DNA of 64,000 nucleotides, taken from Phymorhynchus buccinoides. Lineage: Eukaryota > Mollusca > Gastropoda > Neogastropoda > Raphitomidae. Location of the stretch: contig CM065710.1 in NCBI GenBank assembly GCA_017654935.2, positions 24,994,582 to 25,058,581 of the forward strand, written 5' to 3'. Below the pieces are notes generated by a model. The model was not told where the DNA came from. It searched no databases and worked only from the letters and a program-made list of their open reading frames with translations. The position numbers and the translations under genes are program-made. Numbering within the stretch: position 1 is the first letter of the stretch; each line of letters begins with the position of its first letter. Below, piece by piece: positions 47,771 through 58,215 of the stretch.

Positions 47771-48480
47771 AAACCCAGAAGCCACATTTTTCAGCAATAC
47801 GTAGACTAAAAGTCCATTTTAGGGCAACCTGTAAACCAGAAGCCACATTTTTCAGCAATACGTAAACTAAAAAGTCCATTTTAGGGCAACCTGTAAACCA
47901 GAAGCCACATTTTTCAGCAATACGTAAACTAAAAGTCCATTTTAGGGCAACCTGTAAACCAGAAGCCACATTTTTCAGCAATACATAAACTAAAAGTCCA
48001 TTTTAGGGCAACCTGTAAACCAGAAGCCACATTTTTCAGCAATACGTAAACTAAAAGTCCATTTTAGGGCAACCTGTAAACCAGAAGCCAAATTTTTCAG
48101 CAATACGTAAACTAAAAGTCCATTTTAGGGCAACCTGTAAACCAGAAGCCACATTTTTCAGCAATACGTAAACTAAAAGTACATTTTAGGGCAACCTGTA
48201 AACCAGAAGCCACATTTTTCAGCAATACGTAAACTAAAAGTCCATTTTAGGGCAACCTGTAAACCAGAAGCCACATTTTTCAGCAATACGTAAACTAAAA
48301 AGTTTGATTTTAGGGCAACCTGTAAACCAGAAGCCACATTTTTCAGCAATACGTAGAACTAAAACTTAGTCCATTTTAGGGCAACCTGTAAACCAGAAGC
48401 CACATTTTTCAGCAATACGTAAACTAAAAGTCCATTTTAGGGCAACCTGTAAACCAGAAGCCACATCTTTTTTAGCAATC
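47771..48480. repeat. 61 bp minisatellite, about 12 units
   Basis: The unit contains AACCAGAAGCCACATTTTTC, AGCAATACGTAAACTAAAAG and TCCATTTTAGGGCAACCTGT, with a period of 61 bp. The first and last units are diverged. Confidence 0.95.
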
Positions 48481-49375
48481 CAAAAACCAGATTTCTGAAG
48501 AAGAAAAAAAGCACCCATTTAAGCACGTCTTTCAAAAGCCCACTATGCTCGAGTAATATGAACCTTGGAAAAGCGTTTGACTTTTTATCAACCTAGCTAA
48601 GTCAACCCAAGTGTTATTTGGTTATAATTATCATCAACCATGTAGAACAATTGCCTTATTTAGACTTAGGCTTTTTTTTTTATAACAGTTGCGAAACAAA
48701 CATCAGAATGGGGCTTTCACTAATATCAATGGCTTGGACAAACGTTATGATTCAGAATCAATGCTGATGCGGTTTTGTAAGTTGTTTATTTATGCCTTAC
48801 AATAAGTGGGTACTTTTTTCTCATAACAGCAGAAAAAAGTAAGACAGTCAACAAACGTAGCAATTATGCACATCCTTTGGCTCACTCATGGCTCTGCCAA
48901 ATAAAAGTTAAGCTGTTCAATAGAACTAAAACAATGTTTAGAGTATGGCTCGATATCAGTGGTCGCCATTTTCCTTTTTCAAGAGCTAGATAGGAGGGGC
49001 CCAGCCGCCATCTTGGGATAAACATGGCACATCATCCAACTGGTTCGCTAGTTAGATGAAAGAAATGACTGCAGACTACCCACCATTTTTGCATTGCTTC
49101 ACCAGTTAGTTGAATCTAATTAGATTAGCTGAGAGAACAGCCTGGTTGAATGATGGGGAGGAGAAATTCTATCTAGGGGGGGGGGGGGGGCGGTCGGACT
49201 CACAGCTCACATTCTCAGCATCAGAAAGTTAGACCCAGATTTCACTGCCTAGGCCCTAAGCTTTCCCATTTTCCAGCAGCAGTGAGCCTGCCAAAAATAG
49301 ACCTCTCCCTTTTTTTTGTCCTGCTGCCTTCAAGGCCTTTCTGACCTCTCCCTTACTGGCTGGATAGAGATAACA

Positions 49376-49439
<64 letters not shown>

Positions 49440-49656
49440 AGGTAGCGAGTTTAAAATTAGAACAGCAGTGGTGCTGGCTCAGATGAGAAGCAGGCAGGAA
49501 AAAGGAAGGGTAAGTGGCTAGAGTGGGCCAAACTTTATGAAGCCAGAATGCGGCAGAAAAGCATGCTGTGAGCTATTCTTTACTGAAGGACAAGGCAAAT
49601 CCGGGTGTAAGCAGCACAGAAACAGGAGGGCACTCTGACCACAATCCAGTTCTTAC
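48481..49656. other. No gene recognised; one CT microsatellite
   Basis: (CT)n at 49376-49434 and a G-run at 49177-49190. CAGCCGCCATCTTGG at 49000 is YY1-like. Otherwise unassigned intronic-looking sequence. Confidence 0.4.
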
Positions 49657-49785
49657 CACATTCATACTGTCGATTAGGTATAGTGCCCCTCTCGCAGCTG
49701 CAGAAGCCGGTCCCCTCGCAATTCATGTTGGGCTCACAGGTCTGGTCTATTCGACAGGAACCGCGGTACCATCCATCCTTGGGGA
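49657..49785 (-). CDS. Cysteine-rich (EB/EGF-like) exon 3 of the receptor-like gene
   Basis: A 129 bp exon. Acceptor GGTGGTTTTCAG|TC, donor GAATGTG|GTAAGA. Phase 1-1. It reads PKDGWYRGSCRIDQTCEPN, MNCEGTGFCSCERGT and IPNRQYECG. The spacing C-x5-C-x5-C-x5-C-x1-C-x11-C is that of EB/EGF-like extracellular modules stabilised by disulphides. Codon use is GC-richer than the surrounding introns. Together with the exons at 53049 and 58105 it forms an array of symmetric, module-sized exons that can be shuffled or duplicated without breaking the frame. Confidence 0.75.
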
Positions 49786-49985
49786 CTGAAAACCACCACG
49801 ATATACTACTCAACTTCTTCTTCTTTTATGTTCTTCGTCTTATGGCCATAATGGGCGAGGTATGTTTGTGTCCGATTTTCACTTTTAGTTTTCACTGGTC
49901 TCCCCGCTGCATTCAGCCAACACATTCCATTTCGGAGGAGCTCATAGGAGAGAATTATTTGGAAGATGTTTTGGTTATATATAAT
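49786..49985. other. Intron sequence, nothing recognised
   Basis: Pyrimidine-rich stretch at 49810-49830. Confidence 0.35.
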
Positions 49986-50162
49986 TTTTTAAAAAGGCAG
50001 GAAGATGGGCCAATAATGCAGAAAAATAGTAGATATTGTAAGAAATGGAAAAGACAGGATCAAAGAGAGTGATAGATGATAGGAAGTTGCTAGCACAGAA
50101 CTTCCAGACGGTGGGGGAACTATTTGAGCTGAAAGACCACACCCCAGTATCCCCACGGGGAG
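49986..50162 (-). repeat. Dispersed repeat family G, partial copy
   Basis: AAAAAGGCAGGAAGATGGGC, ACAGAACTTCCAGACGGTGG and CAGTATCCCCACGGGG. The head end is present, but the CGCTCAGACAG block and GAA tail are missing. Confidence 0.7.
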
Positions 50163-50820
50163 AGACTGGTGGAGTAGGCAGGGTCGTCAAGCCCAATGCC
50201 CCAAACATACTACTCAAGTGTTATCATATCAAAGCAAAAAAAGAGTACTACACAAAACTGAGACACCTCAACCAAATCATTTTGCAAGTAGCATCGATTC
50301 ATTTTTCTCAGTCATAGTCATTGAAAGTATAATGTATTTCGAAGATATCTAATTCAATTGTTAAGTTATCCATCTCCAACCATGACAAAGAAGGACAAGT
50401 CGAGGGGTACATGATGTCATGAACATATTAACTCCGTGCACAGAAACATCATTTACATATAATTATCATTGCAGCACTTAAACGGACACCCTGACGGATG
50501 AGTGTTTGCAAGAAACACACCGAGATCACCAGGAAAACACCCTTTACAGAGATCACAACACTCACTTTGCCCTGGTTTCCTAGAAATCAAACAGTCAAAT
50601 CGGCGATTCCTCCTTGGCGGAGGTACTGGAAGTCAAATTATTTCAGTGAAAGAGAAGGCATGTGCTTTTCTAATGGCCGCCTGAGTTTAGACCAACTCGT
50701 TTGCACGAAATTTCCGCAATACAAGCCTTTTTATTTATTTATTTTTAATTTTATACAGTTTACCAAAAGGAAAGACAACAAAGGAAATAGCTTCTTTTTT
50801 TTTTTACTGCACTACATATA
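50163..50820. other. No gene recognised
   Basis: Nothing recognised; a T-run is at 50793-50805. Confidence 0.35.
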
Positions 50821-51121
50821 TCTTTTGGAAAACATTTAAAACTATGTATCCTACTTATGCTCATCAAAAGAAGCACCGCATACTCGTCGTGTCTGTTGTA
50901 GTGTCTCAGACACGACGAGTATGCGGTGCTTCTTTTGATGAGTATAAGTAGGATACATAGTTTTAAATGTTTTCCAAAAGATATAAAAAGTTACGAAATG
51001 GTGCAGAGATAACATTCTGGTTTACAGATTAAAATTATTGAAAATCCAGGGGAGGTAACTCATGATTGGAGTGGTAAAAATAGACCGCGTGCCACAAACT
51101 ATTGCGATTTCGCGCTTGTTC
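50821..51121 (-). repeat. Dispersed repeat family D, copy 2, with fold-back end
   Basis: Positions 50907-51121 match the right two thirds of family D. Positions 50821-50894 are an inverted copy of 50907-50983 with only about 11 bp between the arms, giving a near-perfect hairpin of about 73 bp arms around GTATGCGGTGCTTCTTTTGA. Confidence 0.88.
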
Positions 51122-51139
51122 TTCTACTACTTAATTAAA

Positions 51140-51371
51140 TCAAGATAAATAAACACAGACTGTTTCAATCACACATATCTTTCTGCCTTATACCGGTCCA
51201 TTCTCCTGCTTTTTGTTTTTCAAAAAACCACTTTCAAAAAGATTTCCTTCAGCCGAAGTCGGACTTGCTGGGCCTAACTATTTTCTTATTAGGCGCATAA
51301 CGGCAGCATGACGCATCTGCGCTCATAGTTGACAGGAAACTGTCTGAGCGATCGAAGAAGAAGAAGAAGAT
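51140..51371 (+). repeat. Dispersed repeat family G, partial copy
   Basis: CTGCCTTATACCGGTCCATT, CCGAAGTCGGACTTGCTGGG and GACAGGAAACTGTCTGAGCG, ending in (GAA)n at 51354-51370. It lies between two inverted family D copies. Confidence 0.78.
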
Positions 51372-51987
51372 AAGAAAAGACAAGGTTTATTTCTTTTTTT
51401 TCAGACAGAGACTGGCGGCGACGAAAAGAGGCAGGTTTTCAGAGTGATTGTGTTATGGGCTCAGTGGGAAGACTGAAACGACTCAGTAGAGCTTCATCTA
51501 CCTGACATAGTAATATGCGATTCTGATCGCGTTGCTCTAATTTTCTGACCAACACTGCAGGTGTTGGTTATCTCTCAGGCCTGCATGGCTGGACACTAGG
51601 GTATCAGTATGGAAGGAAGTACAGAGCACATCCATGTCATGCACGTAGTCTCGAATCAATAGAGAACCTCGTAGCGTCATCTTCATCATAATCCTACTTA
51701 ACTTTAACCCTTTCACCGCCAAAGTCGCATTTTAGCACCACAGTGATTTACCACCTATGTTACTAAAAGGCATCAAATTGGGGTGTACATCCAAAGACCC
51801 TATTGTTTTAGTTTTGGGAAGTAAGGATAGACCTTATTTTATATATGTCAGAGACTAATCCCCAATACTGCAGATGGATTTTGTTCTCTACCCAGGTAAG
51901 CTTAATGGAAAGGTTTGGCTGAAATATGTCTGGCGGTGAAAGGGTTAAAAGTCGTCATTCACAAGAAGAAGAAAAACACAATGATGT
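51372..51987. other. No gene recognised
   Basis: TTAACCCTTTCACCGCCAAAG at 51701 and, in inverse orientation, TGGCGGTGAAAGGGTTAA at 51931-51948 bound about 250 bp, possibly another small TIR element. Confidence 0.45.
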
Positions 51988-52390
51988 ACTAACAAGCGCG
52001 AAATCGCAATAGTTTGTGGCACGCGGTCTATTTTTACCACTCCAATCATGAGTTACCTCCCCTGGATTTTCAATAATTTTAATCTGTAAACCAGAATGTT
52101 ATCTCTGCACCATTTCGTAACTTTTTATATCTTTTGGAAAACATTTAAAAGTATGTATCCTACTTATACTCATCAAAAGAAGCACCGCATACTCGTCGTG
52201 TCTGTTGTAGTGTCTGTATTACGTATGTTTATTATTTTGTACGCTTTTAAAATACATCATTTTAAAGAGCGGCCAGAAGTGTAGCCTCGATTTGAAGTGC
52301 GACAATTTTGGACCGACAGACCGACCGACCGACCGACCGACCGACCGACAAAGTGAGTTATAGGTTTGTGGCTTGAGCCACAAACAAAAA
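51988..52390 (+). repeat. Dispersed repeat family D, copy 3
   Basis: Starts AACAAGCGCGAAATCGCAAT and ends in a (GACC)n run (52310-52347), then AGTTATAGGTTTGTGG. Inverted relative to the copies at 35420 and 50821. Confidence 0.87.
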
Positions 52391-52883
52391 TAAATTCTGT
52401 GAGCTGGCATGTACTGCTTTTACAGTGGTCTCGATTTAAATGCCCCTGGTGCGCTTGGTTCGAAGTCATGGGGATAAAACGTTTCATCGGAGCTGTCAAT
52501 GATCGGCGGACGTGATGGCGCCCTCAGAGAAGGACCACAGTCACGCTGGCTCCGCAACTAAGACATCATTGTCGTCAGTAGGGGGTGGAGGGGTGGGGTG
52601 GGGGCTTAGTAGGTGGTATCCATCGTTTACTCAATCAGAACAGGCAACACCGAACTCCACCGAAGTGACTCCAGCAGCAGTGCAGCGTCTCCTCTGGTGG
52701 TTGCCTCTTGAAGGCCAAACATTAGAGTTGCTCCCTTGCAGACTGCTGGTTCCGTCTCCCCGTATGTGTGACCCCAAAATAAATAAACCAGAGTGTGGCT
52801 GTAAGTTGGGACTCAGAACAAGCGGCGTGGAATCATCAACGCCACTGTACATAGAGTTAGAGTAACAACAGGTCTGCGCGTAC

Positions 52884-52917
<34 letters not shown>

Positions 52918-53048
52918 TTGAAATAGTAGAGATTGTAGAGAAACACGTCATGCTTGCGTCATTGTTTGCATCATTCTGAGGGGTATGCAACCCCCCTTTC
53001 TACTCTAGGTAGTTGGAGACAAAGGATAGTGGGTATTTGTCCGTGTAC
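52391..53048. other. No gene recognised; poly-C tract
   Basis: A poly-C run at 52886-52917, immediately beside an open frame of unknown nature on both strands (52512-52990). Confidence 0.35.
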
Positions 53049-53174
53049 CACATTGCTTGGCGTTGCGTTGAATGAGGGCATAGGCAGGTTCGCAGGCACA
53101 CATTCCTTTGAAGCAGACTGCCCCGGCACCGCAGGAGTTTTCCGCTGGATTGCAGCTCTCACCCACAGAAATGC
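53049..53174 (-). CDS. Cysteine-rich (EB/EGF-like) exon 2 of the receptor-like gene
   Basis: A 126 bp exon. Acceptor TGTGTGTGTGCAG|GC, donor CAATGTG|GTACAC. Phase 1-1. It reads ISVGESCNPAENSCGAGAVC, FKGMCACEPAYALIQ and RNAKQCG. Spacing C-x6-C-x5-C-x4-C-x1-C-x13-C, close to exon 3, so the two are probably homologous modules. The intron to its right contains the Ginger-like transposon, whose left TIR begins only 26 bp beyond the exon's acceptor side. Confidence 0.72.
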
Positions 53175-53854
53175 CTGCACACACAGACAGACGCGTATAT
53201 GTTACAGTCAAAATGAGAAATTAGTCATTACGTGTAATGCCTGAAAAGTTCAGTCATTTCTGGAACTACCTGTTTCAAACAGCCATTACTGGAAATGGCT
53301 AAGATTTTCAGTCACTACCGGTAATGCCTGAAAATGTTCTCCAGTCAATACTACTACTAGAAATGACTAAACACAAAACACCATAGTGAACCTGAATGGT
53401 TTTTAATTTATGATGCATTCAATCAGAAAAATAAATGAATGTTAAGGCTAAAAGCAAGTCTATGAACACGATAACAAATAAAGTCAGAACAATAAAATAA
53501 AAATTCAAGGCTAAAAGCAAGTCTTTGAACACAATCACACATTATCATGCAGAGCCTGTCTAAAAATTACTACATTGAGTGTGACAGTCAAATCGGTCAC
53601 TCGTTCAAAACAGATGCAACTTTGTGAAATATGCTTTTTTCCGTCTTATGAAATGGAAAGAAGGCTGATATTAACCCTAAACTTTTAATAAGACTGAAAA
53701 AGCAGTTTATCAGTGTAATTATTGCAACAAATATCAGAGGGGGAGAGGAGGGTTTGAAATTCAGTTTGAAACTAATAGTTTGCGTTTTATAAGACAGAAA
53801 GAAGCATTTGGGAACCGTTGGCATTTGACTGCGACATCGAGTCATTTCAAAAGC

Positions 53855-54530
53855 TTATTTGTTGCAGCAGTTGAGACTGTGGTGGCACCGGCTATTGCAT
53901 TTCAGCTTAGCCTTGAAGCATTTGCAGCGGTTGGTCTGACACTTCTTGGCCCCTGCACAATTACATTTTGTGAATCCCTGTCCCCCGCCCAGTGAATCCG
54001 TAATGACTGCTTCTCTGAGACTCACAAGTTTGTCTCTATTTATGTCCTGTGTTTTGAGAAGTCTTTGGGGACAAATTTCAAAATTCATTCCTCTCATAGG
54101 AGCCTTTCAGGACGCCATGCTTTGTGCCAATGGTGTATGTGTTCTGCTCCGATTTGTCCAAGATCACACCCAGAATATTTCGTGGGTCGCCTCTACCCCT
54201 GTCTACCAGTGGAATTGGAATTGACACATTGTCCCCCTCTTGGCCTGGACAGAGATCCACTCTACTGCGTTTGACCATTCGCTCTGCTTGCTCTTGCTGA
54301 CATGTACGACTGGCTTGCCGCTGGATTTGGATGTCTTCCTGCCTTTTGTCAAGAAGCCAAAGTTCTGTCCCAACCAGATCAGTTGATGTGGAAGGCTGTA
54401 GGAAAGTGTCATCTTCACTGTCTGTTGCTGCTTCGCTGACAGTGTCATACTGGGCTGCAGCCATGATTGCCTCACTGAAAGATGTGCTGGGTGTAGACTG
54501 AAGTCCAGGAGTATAAGCTCACCCACCCCT
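53855..54530 (-). pseudogene. C-terminal tail of a KRBA2/SCAND3-type integrase
   Basis: The frame ending at 54078 reads VSIPIPLVDRGRGDPRNILG, VILDKSEQNTYTIGTKHGVL and KGSYERNEF. A one-base slip in the T-run near 54078 moves the reading to the next frame: EICPQRLLKTQDINRDKLVS, LREAV, GGGQGFTKCNCAGAKKC, QTNRCKCFKAKLKCNSRCHH, and stop at 53855. The Cys-rich end (CxC, CxTxRCxCxKA, CNSxCH) is the CXC-like tail found after the integrase domain in Ginger/KRBA2-type transposon proteins and their domesticated relatives. The catalytic core is absent, so it cannot be active. Confidence 0.75.
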
Positions 54531-54546
54531 TTGCACAAATTGAGGC

Positions 54547-54548
<2 letters not shown>

Positions 54549-54617
<69 letters not shown>

Positions 54618-54625
54618 GTGTGTGT

Positions 54626-54677
<52 letters not shown>

Positions 54678-54687
54678 GAGAGAGAGA

Positions 54688-54718
<31 letters not shown>

Positions 54719-54728
54719 TATGTGTGTT

Positions 54729-54788
<60 letters not shown>

Positions 54789-54800
54789 TGTGCGTGTGTT
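54549..54800. repeat. (TG)n - (GA)n - (TG)n microsatellite
   Basis: Located where the missing integrase core would be expected. Confidence 0.95.
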
Positions 54801-55199
54801 GTTAATTGAACATTTGGGTTTTTACAAGGTGCTTCACCCTTTGCACACTTTTTCCTTCCAAACAGGAGATGGGTTTGTACTAAAAGATGGGCTAATACTC
54901 AGTATTTTACTGCAACCAACACTTTCCCATTCTGGCTGACATGCATTTCCCATTCTGCCTGATATCTAGTTCAGCCAGATGGGTAAGCCCAGACCATTTC
55001 CCATATTGGCTGAAATTCAGGCAGAATGGGTACAAACTCCTCTTGAATTTCAGGCAATACCGGTAATTACTAAATTTTGTAGCCATTTCCAGTAATGGCT
55101 GATTGAAACAGGTAGTTCCGGAAATGACTAAAAATTCCAGGCATTACCCGTAATGACTAATTTCTCATTTTGACTGTAACATAATATATACACAAACAA

Positions 55200-55389
55200 A
55201 GAGAGAGACACACACACAGCACAGCACAGCGCAGCGCAGCGCAGAGCAACGCAACGCAACGCAACGCACAACGCAACGCAACGCACGGCACGGCACGGCA
55301 CGGCACCGCACCGCACCGCACCGCACCGCACAGCACCGCACCGCACCGCACACACACACACACACACAGAGACAACCACACACACCACA

Positions 55390-55452
<63 letters not shown>

Positions 55453-55480
55453 ACACCACACACACACACACCACACCACA

Positions 55481-55540
<60 letters not shown>
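55200..55540. repeat. Composite CAGCA/GCAAC/GCACC/CA microsatellite
   Basis: Pentamers CAGCG, CAACG, GCACG and GCACC occur in successive blocks (55218-55349), then CA and CACAC-CACAC runs. Confidence 0.93.
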
Positions 55541-55541
<1 letters not shown>

Positions 55542-55589
55542 GAGAGACAGGCTCAACCTCGTCTTTAAAGTATGTGTACACATCAACAA

Positions 55590-55950
55590 AGGTTCACACA
55601 AAAAATCACTATTTCCCCATGGCAACACAGTGAGTTGTAAGTCGTATTAAGGTCATTCACAAAAACTCACTATTTCCCCGTGGCAACACAGTGAGTTGTA
55701 AGTCGTATTAAGGTCTGTGTACACGTTACCGTTATTAACAAAATATCACTCCCCCCCCCGCCTTGGCAACACAGTGAGTTGTAAGTCATATTATCAGTGG
55801 CCTAACACTGTGTCGCCATGGGAGAGATAGAGATATTTTGTGCATAATCTTAACGTGTACACAGACCTTTAGGAGTGGCCTAACACTGTGTTGCCATGGG
55901 GGAACAGGGATATTTTGTGAACCTCGTGAACGTGTCCACAGACCTTTAGC
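55590..55950. mobile_element. Multi-arm palindromic MITE
   Basis: Core element 55712-55867: GGTCTGTGTACACGTTA at left and TAACGTGTACACAGACC at right, with TTAA/TTTA flanks. Additional left-arm halves (GGCAACACAGTGAGTTGTAA, three in total) lie at 55619, 55682 and 55764, and an additional right-arm half (GGCCTAACACTGTGTTGCCA) at 55876. A diverged relative is at 60915-61030. Confidence 0.7.
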
Positions 55951-56042
55951 AAGCATGCAACAACACTGAAGGCATTTTTTGTTGGTGGTTTGCACAGTGT
56001 TGGTGGGTTTTTTAACTGTACTAATGAGAGACTTAGTGCGAT

Positions 56043-56228
56043 TTTTCTCACGCCAGAGGGCATGACGCTCGTGTGGGGCTAATCCTCTCTATATTATTAG
56101 TTGGGGATAAAGAAAGAGAGAGAGACAGTGAGTGGTCCTACCATCACTCTCTCTCTCACTACGCCCAAGTAAGAAAATCGCGTGATAAGCCCCTAGTGCA
56201 TTGACTGCCCTCTGGCGTGAAAAAATAT
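56043..56228. mobile_element. Palindromic MITE with CTCF-like termini, element 1
   Basis: Ends TTTTCTCACGCCAGAGGGCA and (inverted) TTTTTTCACGCCAGAGGGCA. Internal arms share GGGGCT and GAGAGAGAG tracts. The terminal CACGCCAGAGGGCA resembles a CTCF core. Confidence 0.72.
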
Positions 56229-56345
56229 CGCCATAGGTTGACCATTAAACATACCAAAACTGTTCGTAATCACTATAATAATGCAGCCAATCACAGAGGG
56301 CCTTTTGTACTCACTCTGTTAATTCAACCAATGGTCAACTTAGAC

Positions 56346-56490
56346 GCTGATTTCACCGCCAGGGGGCAATCAAACCAGTAGGGGCTTAGCGCGTTATATT
56401 CATAGTTGGGGGTAGTGAGAAAGAGAGAGAGGGGGAGATGAGTCCCTCGCTCTCTCTCTCTCACTACCCCCAACTAAGTATATCACGCAG

Positions 56491-56561
<71 letters not shown>

Positions 56562-56627
56562 ACCCCCAACTAAGAATATCACGCGCTAAACCCCTACTGG
56601 TTTGACTGCCCCCTGGCGGTGAAATGT
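56346..56627. mobile_element. Palindromic MITE with CTCF-like termini, element 2
   Basis: The left arm GATTTCACCGCCAGGGGGCA with CCAGTAGGGGCTTAGCGCG and TAGTTGGGGGTAGTGAGA is repeated inverted at the right. An extra internal right-arm half occurs at 56458-56490. The centre is a GA/CT microsatellite (56490-56557). Confidence 0.78.
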
Positions 56628-56732
56628 GCGTCCTAAACTGCTCATTGCTGAAGGCACGTTCGTTTTCATATTTTGTTTGTTGGTTTGCTTTCTTGCTTAC
56701 TCTACAAATTCACCCTATTATCACAGATGGTT

Positions 56733-57065
56733 GTGCCAGTCATGCTGATTCAGCCAATCACAGAGGGCGTCTCTTTCCTGCCAATCGCAGAAGGTGTTTC
56801 TATTCGGCCAATCACAGAAGGCGTTTATATTCGGCCAATCACAGAACGTGTCGGATTTTTCAGCCAGTCACAGAAAGCAGTTTTTATTCGGCTAATTACT
56901 GATGGCGTTTATTTTCAATCAATCACAGAACGTATTGATTTTCACACAATCACAGAAGGCTTTTCTTTTCAGCCAATCACAGAAGGCATTTTTTCAGCCA
57001 ATCACAGAAGGCGTTTCTTTTCAGCCAATCACAGAAAGCGTTTCACTTATACGCAACCAATTAGG
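56733..57065 (+). repeat. About 28 bp CCAAT-containing minisatellite, roughly 11 units
   Basis: The unit reads CAGCCAATCACAGAAGGCGT plus TTCTTTT. At least seven units keep an intact CCAAT. An isolated related unit lies at 56290. Confidence 0.85.
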
Positions 57066-57293
57066 CCTACTGACACAAGTCTAGAAAGTAGACCCCCTAG
57101 TGTTTGTCCTCATAATTAATACAAGCAAATCACACAGACGAATGTCCCCCCAACTAAATAAAAAGTAATGTCCCGTATGGCTACGGCCGGGAGGACGTAA
57201 AGCTAAGTTTTCGTTAGACGAAGTCTCTAGCTACCTGGTCTCATGGATTCAATCAACAGGTGTTGCTATGCAGATTTATTAGTCATTGAAGTT

Positions 57294-57364
<71 letters not shown>

Positions 57365-57566
57365 GTGTAAGCATATCTCTCTATCTCTCCCTCCTCTTTT
57401 CTGTGTAAGCATCTCTCTCTCTCTCGCTCTCTCTCTCTGTTGTTGCTATGTTGCATTTGTATTTTTCTAGCATGCGCACGCGCGCGCGCACAAACACACA
57501 CACACATACATACATACACACACGCGCGTAAAAGATACATAATATATACTTGCTTCCCCCCCCCCT
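57066..57566. repeat. (CT)n and CA microsatellites in unassigned sequence
   Basis: CT at 57295-57362 and 57412-57438, CA and CG runs at 57475-57525. No gene. Confidence 0.7.
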
Positions 57567-57591
57567 ACTACTACTACTACTACTACTACTA

Positions 57592-57810
57592 CAGTGGAGC
57601 CTCCCTTATAAGACCTTCAAAAATCATCCAAAATGAGGTCTTATAAGGGAGGGGTCTTGTAAGGGAGGTCATTTTAATTGTGTCTCAAAAAGTAGGTCTT
57701 ATGTGGGAGGGAGTCTACTAATGGGAGGTCTTTTTAATTGTGTCTCAAAAAGTAGGTCTTATGTGGGAGGGAGTCTACTAATGGGAGGTCTTATAAGGGA
57801 GGTTCCACTG
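57592..57810. mobile_element. 219 bp CAGTGG-type MITE inserted in a CTA repeat
   Basis: TIRs CAGTGGAGCCTCCCTTATAA and inverted CAGTGGAACCTCCCTTATAA (23 of 24 bases alike), with TA on both sides (57590-57591, 57811-57812) inside a (CTA)n microsatellite that continues to 57853. An internal segment of about 60 bp (TTTTAATTGTGTCTCAAAAA, TAGGTCTTATGTGGGAGGGA) is duplicated in tandem. Confidence 0.88.
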
Positions 57811-57853
<43 letters not shown>

Positions 57854-57854
<1 letters not shown>

Positions 57855-58104
57855 GATCCAAGGACAAGAAGTATGAATTTTGAGTGGAGAAGATAACAAA
57901 AGGGGAGGGGGGGGGGGGGGGGGGGGGGGGGCGAAACGTGGGTGTACGCCTTGTAAGAGCGAAAATTATGCACTCAATCCTCGCCTAACTTCGCGAAGGA
58001 GCTCACGCGAGGAGGGCATGCGGAACGGGGGTAAGGGGGAAAGGGCGAAATGGGAAAGGGCCAATCGGGACCTACCCCGCCTGCTTGGACAACTGTGTAC
58101 TCAC
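57854..58104. other. Intron sequence, G-run
   Basis: A G-run at 57907-57931; otherwise nothing recognised. Confidence 0.35.
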
Positions 58105-58215
58105 GGCATTGGCCGAGCTGATCGCAGTAGGTGCCTATTGTACACATTCTGCACTGCATGTTTCGCCAGCACGGCTTGTGCTTTCCCCCGACACACGTTT
58201 GGTTCAGCTTCAGTC
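58105..58215 (-). CDS. Cysteine-rich exon 1 of the receptor-like gene
   Basis: A 111 bp exon. Acceptor GTGGGTTTGCAG|GA, donor CAATGCC|GTGAGT. Phase 1-1. It reads LKLNQTCVGGKHKPCWRNMQ, CRMCTIGTYC and DQLGQC. The spacing (C-x7-C-x5-C-x2-C-x5-C-x5-C) differs from exons 2 and 3, so it is a separate or more diverged module. It contains an NQT glycosylation sequon. Upstream exons (signal peptide) were not found in the remaining minus-strand sequence. Confidence 0.68.

Larger units (their letters stand above)
53200..55181 (-). mobile_element. Ginger-like DNA transposon, internally decayed
   Basis: Inverted termini of about 150 bp: the left starts TGTTACAGTCAAAATGAGAA, and the right (inverted) starts the same way and continues collinearly through ATTAGTCATTACG, AACTACCTGTTTCAA, GCCATTACTGGAAATGGCTA and TACCGGTA. 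Between them lie the minus-strand remains of an integrase-type protein (53855-54530) and a TG microsatellite (54549-54800). TGT...ACA ends and an integrase-linked tail fit the Ginger class. The immediate 4 bp flanks (TATA and TAAT) are not identical. Confidence 0.7.

Noticed and set aside
52512..52990. Overlapping frames of 117-119 codons on opposite strands
   Set aside because: No recognised domain, no clean splice pair, and one frame includes the poly-C run.
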